Assembly: GCA_017559185.1 (NCBI GenBank)
Contig: JAFYSU010000054.1
Coordinates: 41,756-105,755 of the forward strand
Direction: 5' to 3'
DNA length: 64,000 nucleotides
From: Oscillospiraceae bacterium
GTDB taxonomy: Bacteria > Bacillota > Clostridia > Oscillospirales > Ruminococcaceae
The translations under genes were made by a program, and so were the position numbers. Each line of letters begins with the position of its first letter. Position 1 is the first letter of the stretch. This document shows positions 55,108 to 63,775 of the stretch, piece after piece. The notes beneath the pieces are model-generated. The model was not told the origin of the DNA. It searched no databases and worked only from the letters and a program-made list of their open reading frames with translations.

Positions 55108-56655
55108 ATGATTGATAAAAGAAAATTCAGATCGGGTATTATTCTGCGGATGATAGGTGTGCTTGCAGTTTTTGTTTTAGTTATGACCGTTATTGAACGA
55201 GGCTTTTGTATGGGTGTGCCTACAGTGGGTGAGGAATACCTGAAACAATTTAAAGAAGTTGATAATTTGGATTTAAGCCAAATTACATTTAATAGTGAAA
55301 AAGCAGCTGCATATGCTGACAAAGTTGTATACATATCTCAGCCAGTTGAAGCACTGTCGGACTATCACAAACTTGTTGGCGAATTTGGTTCGACAAATCC
55401 GGATGCTGAGCTTTACATTGTAAGAAGTTATGAACTGTATAATTTGCGTGAATGTACAGCTAACGATATGACGCTTCAAATAATACTCAAAGAAGGTCAG
55501 AATTTTCAAAGAGTATATGTTGTAATTTCTACCTTGCCTGTAATAAATCTTAACGGTGTTGAAACAGACAGAAAAGACGATGAGGGCAGGGCTATTATTT
55601 CGGGTGAGTTCAGCATTTGCAGTGGTTATGACCCTTCAACAGAAAGCTTTACATTCAACAAAAGTAATGCTGAGTGGCATATAAGGGGTGCTACAGCAGC
55701 AATGTATGGAAAGAAGCCCTTAAAAGTTGCATTAAAAAATAAAAACGGTGAAAATAACAATCTTAACTTGCTTGGAATGGGTGAAGATGACGACTGGATT
55801 TTAAATCCGTTAAGTCTTGAAGATACCAAAATTCGAGAAAAATTGGCGATTGAGCTTTGGAATTCACTTGAAAAAAGTACAGAACATAATTTAAAAATGT
55901 CCAATAGTGAATATGTTGAAGTTGTGATAAACGGTGAATATCATGGATTGTACATGCTTCAGCGCAGAATTGATGAAAAATACCTTAATCTGAATAAAGA
56001 TAGAGATATTTTGATAAAAGGAAAGCAAATTTGGAAGGAAAAAGATGTAATAGATACATATGAAGTAGTATATTCTCCAATAGAATATACTAAAGCAATT
56101 GAGATACTTGACGATGCGTTAAATAATAAAAATGGAAGCAGAATGAATATTAATAATTTTATTGATGTAAATTTGCTTTTAAATTATTGTTCGTCAGGAG
56201 ATAATTGTGGAAACAAAAATATGTACTATTTGCTGCGAAGCATAGACGAAGGATATGAATTGTATCTTGTTCCGTGGGATACTGATATGAGTTTTGGGAT
56301 TGCTTGGATTGAGGAATATGGTTATAATGATTATAACTACGAAAAAAGCATGAATAGAAGTGTTTTGCGTCAGGAATACAAAAACATGAAAAAGATTTAT
56401 CCTGAACTTGACATTATGATGGCGCAGCGTTGGAAAGAACTCCGTGATGAAGTTTATACAACAGAAAATATAAGCGGCATTATATGGGAAAATAACGACA
56501 AAATAAATCAAAGTGCATCATTTACCAGAGATATAAACACATGGTGGACAAATTATGACGGAGAAGATACTGTTGATAATTTATATATTTACTGTGTTGA
56601 GCGTCTTAGGTGGATGGACAACTATTATGATGAAATAATTGCAAAAGCAAGCTAA
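55108..56655 (+). CDS. CotH-kinase-family protein, membrane-anchored
   Basis: The 515-residue protein has an N-terminal TM anchor (about 11-30) and a CotH kinase fold outside the cell. WILNPLSLEDTKIREKLA, YVEVVINGEYHGLYMLQRRID, the core GNKNMYYLL and LVPWDTDMSFG carry the expected Asn/Asp metal-binding residues. CotH of Bacillus phosphorylates spore coat proteins; in this trio the substrate is unknown. GTAGGGAG precedes the ATG at 55108. Confidence 0.9.
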   Translation: MIDKRKFRSGIILRMIGVLAVFVLVMTVIERGFCMGVPTVGEEYLKQFKEVDNLDLSQITFNSEKAAAYADKVVYISQPVEALSDYHKLVGEFGSTNPDAELYIVRSYELYNLRECTANDMTLQIILKEGQNFQRVYVVISTLPVINLNGVETDRKDDEGRAIISGEFSICSGYDPSTESFTFNKSNAEWHIRGATAAMYGKKPLKVALKNKNGENNNLNLLGMGEDDDWILNPLSLEDTKIREKLAIELWNSLEKSTEHNLKMSNSEYVEVVINGEYHGLYMLQRRIDEKYLNLNKDRDILIKGKQIWKEKDVIDTYEVVYSPIEYTKAIEILDDALNNKNGSRMNINNFIDVNLLLNYCSSGDNCGNKNMYYLLRSIDEGYELYLVPWDTDMSFGIAWIEEYGYNDYNYEKSMNRSVLRQEYKNMKKIYPELDIMMAQRWKELRDEVYTTENISGIIWENNDKINQSASFTRDINTWWTNYDGEDTVDNLYIYCVERLRWMDNYYDEIIAKAS

Positions 56656-56668
56656 CAATTAAATCCAG

Positions 56669-56707
56669 AAAAACCGCCGTAAAATTATACGGCGGTTTTG
56701 ATTTTTT
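56669..56707 (+). terminator. Terminator of the DUF4956-VTC-CotH operon
   Basis: AAAACCGCCGT pairs with ACGGCGGTTTT, then T6. Confidence 0.85.
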
Positions 56708-56806
56708 GTTTAAACAATTCACTTTTATTTCGGGGAAAAGCATGATATAATCATGAATTATAGTGCTTTTTCGCTTTAATTCGTTATAAAGGAGACGGGT
56801 TCAATA

Positions 56807-57409
56807 ATGAGCAAACAATCTTGGAAGGGCGGTGCACTGCTTGCACCGGTACCGCCTGTTTTAGTTAGTTGCGGTACAATGGAGGAAGCCAATGTTATGA
56901 CAGCGGCATGGACAGGTATTGTAAATACACAGCCGCCTGTTACATATGTTTCAATAAGACCAAGCAGATACAGTTATGACCTTATTCAAAAAACAGGGGA
57001 ATTTGTGCTTAATCTTCCTGTTAAAAAGCTTGTAAAAACAATAGATTTTTGCGGTTGTCGTTCGGGCAGAGAGGTTGACAAATTTGCAAAGTTTGGTTTG
57101 ACTAAGGAGCAGGCTAATCATGTTAAAGCACCGCTTATTGCTGAATGTCCCGTAAGTCTTGAGTGTAAGGTGCGTTCGGTAACTGCGTTGGGCACACACG
57201 ATATGTTCCTTGCGGATATTGTTGGTGTTAATGTTGACGAACAGTACCTTGATGAACAGGGCAGATTGATGATGGAAAAAATGGAGCTGCTGTGTTATGC
57301 ACACGGAACATATTTTTCGGTTGGAAAGCCGCTTGGCACATTTGGGTATTCGGTACGCAAAAAGCCGCTTAAGAAAAAAGCTGACAACAGCAAGAAAAGG
57401 GAACGGTAA
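56807..57409 (+). CDS. Flavin reductase-like FMN-binding split-barrel protein
   Basis: The 200-residue protein shows the flavin reductase domain: VPPVLVSCG, NVMTAAWTGIVNTQPPVTYVSIRPSRYSY, GEFVLNLP, KAPLIAECPVSLEC. It should bind FMN and may act as an NAD(P)H:flavin oxidoreductase. The C-terminal tail is Lys-rich. AAAGGAGACGG precedes the ATG. It is followed after 6 nt by a transporter. Confidence 0.9.
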   Translation: MSKQSWKGGALLAPVPPVLVSCGTMEEANVMTAAWTGIVNTQPPVTYVSIRPSRYSYDLIQKTGEFVLNLPVKKLVKTIDFCGCRSGREVDKFAKFGLTKEQANHVKAPLIAECPVSLECKVRSVTALGTHDMFLADIVGVNVDEQYLDEQGRLMMEKMELLCYAHGTYFSVGKPLGTFGYSVRKKPLKKKADNSKKRER

Positions 57410-57415
57410 TAGGCA

Positions 57416-58315
57416 ATGAAATCTACCGGTATTGAAGCAAGAATATGCCTGTTTGCTGCGGCTCTTATATGGGGAAGCTCGTTTGTTGTGGTAAAAGACG
57501 CAGTTGATGTTTTTTCACCGTTTATGCTTTTGGCATTCAGGTTTACCATAGGCTGTTTGCTGCTTGCGTTTATATTCAGAAGAAAGCTTAGTGAGCTTAA
57601 CAAGAAATATTTTATAAACAGCGGTATTATTGGTTTTTGTTTGTTTACTGCATACGGATTGCAGACAATAGGAATTACCGATACAACACCTGGAAAAAAT
57701 GCGTTTTTAACAGCTGTTTACTGCGTGTTGGTACCGTTTTTATTTTGGATAACTGATAAGGTAAAGCCTGATGTTTTCAACTTTTCAGCAGCTGTAATGT
57801 GTATTATTGGTATTGGATTGGTTTCGCTTGACGGCGACCTTTCAATAAGAATGGGTGATGCACTTACATTAGCAGGCGGATTTTTTTACGCAGCTCACAT
57901 GGTTGCCGTTGCAAAATTCAGTAAGGGTGCAGACCCTGTTTTAATAACAATTTTGCAGTTTGGGTACTGTGCTGTGTTTTCGTGGATAGTGGGAGGCTTG
58001 TTTGAGCAGCTGCCTGCTGTTTGGACGATGCGCTCTACATTGGGTATGTTGTACCTTGCGGTATTTGCGACCGCAGTTGCTTTGCTTTTTCAGGTTGTGG
58101 GACAAAAAAATACACCGCCTGCCGAAGCTGCAATTATTTTGAGTTTGGAGTCGGTGCTTGGGGTGGTATTCTCCATGCTGCTTTACGGCGAACAGCTTAC
58201 TGTGAGATTGTTCTGCGGTTTTGTTATGATTTTTGCTGCCGTTATAGTTTCGGAAACAAAGCTGTCGTTTTTGTTTAAAAAATCTGCACCTGCGGCAAAA
58301 ACAGAACTTGAATAA
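57416..58315 (+). CDS. EamA/DMT-family transporter
   Basis: The 299-residue protein has ten TM helices in two EamA repeats (LIWGSSFVVVKDAVD, FRFTIGCLLLAF; later GFFYAAHMVAVAKFS, EAAIILSLESVLGVVFSMLLYGE). Such carriers export amino acids, nucleosides or other metabolites; the substrate cannot be told. The start lies 6 nt after the flavin reductase stop. A terminator follows at 58332-58368. Confidence 0.92.
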   Translation: MKSTGIEARICLFAAALIWGSSFVVVKDAVDVFSPFMLLAFRFTIGCLLLAFIFRRKLSELNKKYFINSGIIGFCLFTAYGLQTIGITDTTPGKNAFLTAVYCVLVPFLFWITDKVKPDVFNFSAAVMCIIGIGLVSLDGDLSIRMGDALTLAGGFFYAAHMVAVAKFSKGADPVLITILQFGYCAVFSWIVGGLFEQLPAVWTMRSTLGMLYLAVFATAVALLFQVVGQKNTPPAEAAIILSLESVLGVVFSMLLYGEQLTVRLFCGFVMIFAAVIVSETKLSFLFKKSAPAAKTELE

Positions 58316-58331
58316 TTTTAAAATACACCCT

Positions 58332-58368
58332 AAGGCAGGCAATCGTGCAGGATTGCTTGCCTTTTTTT
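58332..58368 (+). terminator. Terminator of the EamA transporter gene
   Basis: AAGGCAGGCAATC pairs with GATTGCTTGCCTT, then T6. The gap to the next gene holds a possible -10 TATAAT at 58481 with a weak -35. Confidence 0.88.
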
Positions 58369-58647
58369 GTAAAAGTATAAATATTAAGCTTTACGGGGGA
58401 TTAGCTTATTTTTCCGCATATTCCAAATAAATTCGAGTGAATGTTTAAAAATCGGTTGTAAAAGAGTGTGAAAAATGTGATATAATAAATTGATACATTG
58501 CGTTTATGTGACGAATGTGTTTAATAAACGGAAAAATTGAAATTTGTTATTGGTTTGAGCAGATAAAACGGGCAATTGTAAAAATTGAGTTTTAAAGCAA
58601 TTTGGGTGTATAAAAGCTTTCTTTAAATGAAGGGAAAGGGCTGGCTT

Positions 58648-61548
58648 ATGAGAGTAAAATTCATTTTAGTGAACAGCGAAATAGCGGCAGAAGGTTTTTT
58701 GCAGGGTGAAAACCTTGAAAATGAACTTGAATATGCGGGAATGACATCACAATCGGGTGTTTCTGTAAAGAATTTTCAGCAGGCTGTTATGGAGCTTAGC
58801 AAGGCGACACAGGAAAACGACCTTATTATTCTTGTGACTGCCGAACCTGTAAATAAGGCAGCTAATATTATGTCCAAGGTGTTGGGACTGCCAATGGATG
58901 ATGAGCATGAGCGTTTTGCTGTGCCAAAAGATGCAGAAGTACTTGGAATCAACGGATTTGCTTTGAGCAAGGACGAACAGGTTATTATTTGCCTGTGCGG
59001 AGACAGAAGCCAAGTATCCGATTGCTTTGCACGATTTGCAATTCCTTATATCTTTAAATTCTTTGTAAAAAACGGTGAAAGCAGAACCGTACAGCTGCTT
59101 GACAGCGACATGGAAAAAGCAAAGGAATATAAAGAAAACTTTACCGATGCAGACAGCAAGGTAATTATATATGATGAATTTCTGCGTATTCTTTGCAAAA
59201 AAGAAAGCTTTGAGGAATCGTCAAGTTTTGTACATGCGCAGGCGCGTGATTTTTTAAAAAGTCTGCCGCCGATAAAGCATGAAGAAAAAACAGCTCCAAA
59301 AGCTGCTGTGGAAAAAAAGGCAGCTTTTGAGGAAAAAACAAAAAGAGCTAAAAATACTCCTGCAAAGAAACGAACAGGAGAAAAAGCCAAATATTCAAAG
59401 CTGCAAAAGATGATATTGCTTGTGTGTGCGTTTGTGTTTATTGGGTCTGTGGGATACTTGGGACACCATTACATGCAGTCCTACATGAACGAAAAGCATT
59501 ACACACAGCTGGAACAAATTTATGAGGAAAAGTCGGACAAGGTAGAAGGATACCCGAAGGATTATCAAAATAAATTTGCGGGTCTTTATGCGGTGAATGA
59601 AGATATTGCAGGTTGGCTTGATATTGAGGGGACTTCCATTTCTTATCCGGTAGTGCAGGGGGACGATAACGAGTATTATTTAACCCATGACTTTTACAAA
59701 AACACAATTCCGCATGGTGCGCCATTTGTGGATGCCGATGCTGAACTTGATGATGAAAGCGATAACATTTTGATTTTCGGTCATAACATGACTGATGGGC
59801 AGATGTTTGCTCCGCTTTTGCAGTATCAGGACATTGAGTTTTACAAAGAGCATCCAATAATAACATTTGACAGTGTTTACCGTGACCGCGATTATAAAAT
59901 AATTTCGGTATTTATTACTAATAATAATTCCGAACATGGTGAGATATTCCCTTACCATGAATTTGTTGATGCAGACAGCGGTAAAGATACCGAGGAGTAT
60001 CTTAAAGAGGTAATGAAACGCTCACTCATAATAACAGGAGTGGATGTTAGTGCCGATGACAAGCTGCTTACCCTTTCCACATGCAGTTACGAATTTGATG
60101 ATGCACGCTTTGTTGTTGTTGCCCGTAAAGTGCGTATAGGTGAAAGCCGAAAGGTAAGTACAAAAGAAGCGAAGTTAAATCCATCACCGTTAATGCCTGA
60201 TGTATGGTATGAACTGTACGGCGGTACAAAGCCAAACGGTACAGAGTATATTCCTGTGATAAACCAGCCATATGAGGAAGAACAAGAGGAAGAAGTTCAG
60301 GAAGGTGAAAATACTGCTGAGGAAACAGTTGAAGATGAAGTAAATGAATCACAGGCAGCGCAGCAGACACAGCAGGCAGCGCAGCAGACACAGCAGGCGG
60401 CGCAGCAGACTCAGCAGGCAGCGCAGCAGACTCAGCAGGCAGCGCAGCAGACACAGCAAGCAGCGCAGCAGACACAGCAGTCCCAAGCAATTGCGCAAGA
60501 GATACAGCAAAGACAACAGCAAGCACAGCAAAAACAGCAGGCAGGTAATACAACAAAAGCTTCAAATAATAAGGAAGATTGTAAATGTGAAGGCTGCCTA
60601 TTTTCGTCATACCACGAAAACTGTACGGGCGACCCTAATTACTGCCCATGTACCTGCGGTTTTTGCCGTATGTTTGAAAAAGACTACACCGGAGGAGTAA
60701 AAAAACAATCGGAAAGCACATCGAGCTCTTCAACTGCTAAGAAAAAAGAGGATAATAGCTTTAAAGCATTGGCTGTTCCGGAAACATTAAAGGTAAAAGT
60801 AGGCGGAGCTACAAAGACCTACGATACCTATGATTTGATTTGTCAAGTTGTTCAGAATGAAATGGGTGCAACATTCCACCAAGAGGCACTTAAAGCACAG
60901 GCGGTTGCCGCTTACAGTTATATTAGATATAACAACTCGCAGGGAACTGCGCCGTCTGTATTGCTTAAAACACCGGTGACCGACGATGTAAAACAGGCGG
61001 TAAAGGCTGTTTTGGGTGAGGGTGTGTATTACGGTGGCAAGATTTGCAACACAACATACTATTCATGCTCGGCAGGTGTTACTAACAGTGCAAAAGATGT
61101 TTGGGGCGGGAGTATAGCATATTTGACCAGTGTTGAAGCGCCCGAAGACAAGCGTACAAATAAATATTACGGTGCAACCGCCAAGCTGAGTGAGGAGACA
61201 ATGGCATCGTATATAGAAAGCTATCTTAATATTGACCCTGAGGATTATGGTGACCCTGACGAGTGGATTGATGACCTGCAAACATATGATAACGACATGT
61301 ACATAAAATCAGTAACGGTAGCGGGTAAAAAAATTACTGGTCGTCAGTTCCGTGAGGGATTGATGAAAAGCAAGATATACTCCCATGCTTTTGATGTTGA
61401 GTATAAAAACGGAGAATTTTTGTTTACCACATACGGTTACGGACATGGTGTAGGCATGAGTCAGCTTGGTGCCGAACAGCTTGCAAAAAGTGGTAATAAT
61501 TACAAACAAATTTTGCAGCATTATTATACCGGTACAACAGTAAAATAA
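58648..61548 (+). CDS. Multidomain membrane protein: MoCF-like, class B sortase, Gln-rich repeat, Cys-rich motif, SpoIID domain
   Basis: The 966-residue protein has four parts. Residues 1-150 resemble the MoaB/CinA molybdopterin-binding fold (LPMDDEHERFAVPKDAEVLG, INGFAL), but the PGxP site is lost. A basic linker and TM (about 255-280) lead to a class B sortase: NEDIAGWLDIEGTSISYPVVQ, His in FGHNM, Cys in LSTCSYEF, Arg in RFVVVARK. Next come six perfect 7-residue AAQQTQQ-type repeats, a 30-residue segment with 8 Cys, and a SpoIID/LytB domain with EMGATFHQEALKAQAVAA and GHGVGMSQLG. SpoIID cleaves denuded peptidoglycan strands. The start at 58648 follows AAAGGG. Confidence 0.85.
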   Translation: MRVKFILVNSEIAAEGFLQGENLENELEYAGMTSQSGVSVKNFQQAVMELSKATQENDLIILVTAEPVNKAANIMSKVLGLPMDDEHERFAVPKDAEVLGINGFALSKDEQVIICLCGDRSQVSDCFARFAIPYIFKFFVKNGESRTVQLLDSDMEKAKEYKENFTDADSKVIIYDEFLRILCKKESFEESSSFVHAQARDFLKSLPPIKHEEKTAPKAAVEKKAAFEEKTKRAKNTPAKKRTGEKAKYSKLQKMILLVCAFVFIGSVGYLGHHYMQSYMNEKHYTQLEQIYEEKSDKVEGYPKDYQNKFAGLYAVNEDIAGWLDIEGTSISYPVVQGDDNEYYLTHDFYKNTIPHGAPFVDADAELDDESDNILIFGHNMTDGQMFAPLLQYQDIEFYKEHPIITFDSVYRDRDYKIISVFITNNNSEHGEIFPYHEFVDADSGKDTEEYLKEVMKRSLIITGVDVSADDKLLTLSTCSYEFDDARFVVVARKVRIGESRKVSTKEAKLNPSPLMPDVWYELYGGTKPNGTEYIPVINQPYEEEQEEEVQEGENTAEETVEDEVNESQAAQQTQQAAQQTQQAAQQTQQAAQQTQQAAQQTQQAAQQTQQSQAIAQEIQQRQQQAQQKQQAGNTTKASNNKEDCKCEGCLFSSYHENCTGDPNYCPCTCGFCRMFEKDYTGGVKKQSESTSSSSTAKKKEDNSFKALAVPETLKVKVGGATKTYDTYDLICQVVQNEMGATFHQEALKAQAVAAYSYIRYNNSQGTAPSVLLKTPVTDDVKQAVKAVLGEGVYYGGKICNTTYYSCSAGVTNSAKDVWGGSIAYLTSVEAPEDKRTNKYYGATAKLSEETMASYIESYLNIDPEDYGDPDEWIDDLQTYDNDMYIKSVTVAGKKITGRQFREGLMKSKIYSHAFDVEYKNGEFLFTTYGYGHGVGMSQLGAEQLAKSGNNYKQILQHYYTGTTVK
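60352..60477 (+). repeat. Six 21-bp tandem repeats encoding QAAQQTQ
   Basis: The unit is CAG-GCA-GCG-CAG-CAG-ACA-CAG, present six times with only synonymous changes. It lies between the sortase and Cys-rich parts and could vary in copy number by slippage. Confidence 0.9.
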
Positions 61549-61570
61549 AAATTACGGAGGTATTATGCAG

Positions 61571-62581
61571 ATGAAGAAAGTTTTGGCGGCAGCAGCCGCA
61601 TGTCTGCTGGTTTTTGCAGCGGCGGCGTGTAAGCCAAAGGAGGAAGCTCCGCCGCCTGATCCGAATTTTCCTTATATGGTAGAATATTCGTCGCTTAATG
61701 CTTCAATTTTGGAAAGACCTGCAAGGGTGGTTTCGCTGTCACCGTCGATTACTGAGATAATATACGACATGGGACTGCAAAAAAGGCTTGTGGGCGTAAG
61801 TGAAAATTGTACTTACCCCGAACAGGCTTCGCGCGTTACAGTGTGCGGAACAGCAATGAATCCTGATTTGCGGGTAATAAAATCACTTAAGGCACAGGTG
61901 GTAATTACAGGTACCCCAATGACTGACAGTGATTTAAGAATGATTCAGCAGATGGGTGCGGAAGTTTGTGTTTTGCCAAGGGCTAAAAATTTGCAGCAGT
62001 TGGAAGAACTGTATAAAGCCGTAGGAGGAATATTTGACGGCAAGCATGACGGAATTGCAGCGGCAGAAAGCTTTTACAAGCCTTTAATGAGGCGTGTGGA
62101 GGGAATGCAGCACGGAACAGCCGAAGCAGAAGAACCGATGAAAGCACTTTATATAGCGCAGCCTTATTACACTGCGGCAACGGGTGACAGCTTTGAAGGA
62201 AAGCTGTTGGAGGAGATTGGATACGAAAACATTGCAGGAGAGTATTTTTCATGGGTACTTCCCGAAGATGTAAGACAAAGCATGAATCCGCAGATAGTTT
62301 TTTACAGCAGTCATATTGATTTGCACAAGCTTATATCTCAGCCGGGGTACAGCACGAGTGATTGTTTGAAGAACGAAAACTTTTATGAGTTTGACCTTGC
62401 TGCTATGGAGGGACAGGGAAAAAGAATGTTTGACCAGCTTGAAATGATGGTTAAGCTTGGTTATCCCGATGCCGATATTACACCGCCTAAGGAAGAACAG
62501 CCGCAGGATGAGCAGACCGCAGAACAGGCTGATGGTGAAGAAGCGGAATTTGAAAGCGGAGTTTCTAAGAAAGAAAAATAG
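61571..62581 (+). CDS. BtuF/FecB-like substrate-binding lipoprotein
   Basis: The 336-residue protein has a lipoprotein signal (LLVFAAAAC) and a helical-backbone periplasmic binding domain: RVVSLSPSITEIIYDMGLQKRLVGVSENC, VVITGTPMTDSDLRMI, then a second lobe after about residue 190. This class binds cobalamin, haem or siderophores. No ABC permease or ATPase is next to it, so it is an orphan. The tail is acidic. The ATG at 61571 lies 10 nt after GGAGG; one at 61565 is only 4 nt away. Confidence 0.85.
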   Translation: MKKVLAAAAACLLVFAAAACKPKEEAPPPDPNFPYMVEYSSLNASILERPARVVSLSPSITEIIYDMGLQKRLVGVSENCTYPEQASRVTVCGTAMNPDLRVIKSLKAQVVITGTPMTDSDLRMIQQMGAEVCVLPRAKNLQQLEELYKAVGGIFDGKHDGIAAAESFYKPLMRRVEGMQHGTAEAEEPMKALYIAQPYYTAATGDSFEGKLLEEIGYENIAGEYFSWVLPEDVRQSMNPQIVFYSSHIDLHKLISQPGYSTSDCLKNENFYEFDLAAMEGQGKRMFDQLEMMVKLGYPDADITPPKEEQPQDEQTAEQADGEEAEFESGVSKKEK

Positions 62582-62670
62582 TACAGCGGTGAATTAAAGC
62601 AAAAAAATAAGAAAAACTAATCTTGATAAAGAACGGAATTTTTCCGTTGCGGAAAGACGGTGTTTGTACA

Positions 62671-63612
62671 ATGAAAGATAAAGCCTTGGCTGTATTTTTG
62701 AGTATGGTTCTTGCGCTGGGTATGACAGCATGTGCAGACCGCACCAGTGCGGAAGAAAAGCCGCGTGAGATAGTGGCGGAAGAAAATACGGAAGAATACA
62801 AAGATTACGAAGAACTTGAAGTTCCCGAAGAGCTGCCTGAGGAAGAACCGGAAGTTGAGGAAGAAGATGACGAAAAACCTGAGATGACGGTTCCAAGGCT
62901 GAGCGATGATTTTGACGGACTTGAAGAGCTGGACAATACAGTGCTTGGCTGGGGTCCGGGCGGCCCTGTTGATGGAAATAATCGTTCGCAGGGTGCAGTT
63001 TCATATCAGCAGAAATATGGTGATTTGGATGCCGATTTCATTGCCGAAAATACAAACAAAATTTATTTGACCTTTGATGAGGGTTATGAAAACGGATATA
63101 CTGAAAAAATACTGGATGTTCTTAAAGAAAAGGATTGTCCGGCAGTATTTTTTGTAACCATGCCGTACGCAAAAGGAAACCCTGAGCTTATACAGCGCAT
63201 GATAGATGAAGGGCATGTTGTGGCAAACCACAGTGTAAATCATTTAATAATGCCTGAACTGTCGGCAGAGGAACAATATAATGAAATAGTAGAGCTTCAT
63301 AATTATATAAAGGAAGAATTCGATTATGATATGAATCTCTTCCGTTATCCTACAGGTGCATTCAGCGAACAGTCTCTTGCAATAGTGAGTGAGATTGGTT
63401 ACCGCAGTGTATTCTGGAGTTTTGCATACAAGGATTGGCTTGTTGACGAGCAGCCGGATTGCGATGAAGCATTAAGCAACCTTAAAGAGAAAGCACATCC
63501 CGGTGCGATTTATCTTTTGCATGCGGTATCTTCGACCAACACCGAAATATTGGGTGACTTTATTGATTGGTGCCGTGATGAGGGATACGAATTTTCAGAT
63601 TATATTGTATAG
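62671..63612 (+). CDS. PdaA-like polysaccharide deacetylase lipoprotein
   Basis: The 313-residue protein has a lipoprotein signal (LALGMTAC), a long Glu-rich linker (20-80) and a NodB deacetylase domain: TFDEGYENG (metal and base Asp/Glu), NHSVNH (HxxxH zinc ligands) and a late LLHAVSSTN. The form TFDEGYENG with the YRSVFWSFAYKDW segment is close to PdaA, which deacetylates muramic acid in spore cortex peptidoglycan. It acts on the wall, like the SpoIID domain two genes upstream. A terminator follows. Confidence 0.9.
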   Translation: MKDKALAVFLSMVLALGMTACADRTSAEEKPREIVAEENTEEYKDYEELEVPEELPEEEPEVEEEDDEKPEMTVPRLSDDFDGLEELDNTVLGWGPGGPVDGNNRSQGAVSYQQKYGDLDADFIAENTNKIYLTFDEGYENGYTEKILDVLKEKDCPAVFFVTMPYAKGNPELIQRMIDEGHVVANHSVNHLIMPELSAEEQYNEIVELHNYIKEEFDYDMNLFRYPTGAFSEQSLAIVSEIGYRSVFWSFAYKDWLVDEQPDCDEALSNLKEKAHPGAIYLLHAVSSTNTEILGDFIDWCRDEGYEFSDYIV

Positions 63613-63624
63613 GAAATATTTAAT

Positions 63625-63658
63625 AGAAAACCCCTTTTATTTTGAAAAGGGGTTTTCT
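63625..63658 (+). terminator. Terminator after the deacetylase gene
   Basis: AGAAAACCCCTTTT and AAAAGGGGTTTTCT are perfect 14-bp arms. Confidence 0.88.
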
Positions 63659-63693
63659 TATGTAAAAAAATTAAATGGTAGCTTTATAAAGCT

Positions 63694-63738
63694 GCAATAT
63701 ATTGTGTCTTTTTGAAACTTTATGACACAATATATTGC
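63694..63738. promoter_or_regulatory. Inverted repeat ahead of the tandem promoters
   Basis: GCAATATATTGTGTC and GACACAATATATTGC are perfect 15-bp arms with a 15-nt loop and no T-tract. It could be a cruciform or protein site upstream of the promoters. Confidence 0.55.
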
Positions 63739-63775
63739 AAAGGTAGAAAAAAGTAAAAAAAAGCCGAAAAAAAGC

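Noticed and set aside
60352..60477. CRISPR-like array
   Set aside because: The 21-bp units are adjacent without spacers and are in frame inside a protein gene.
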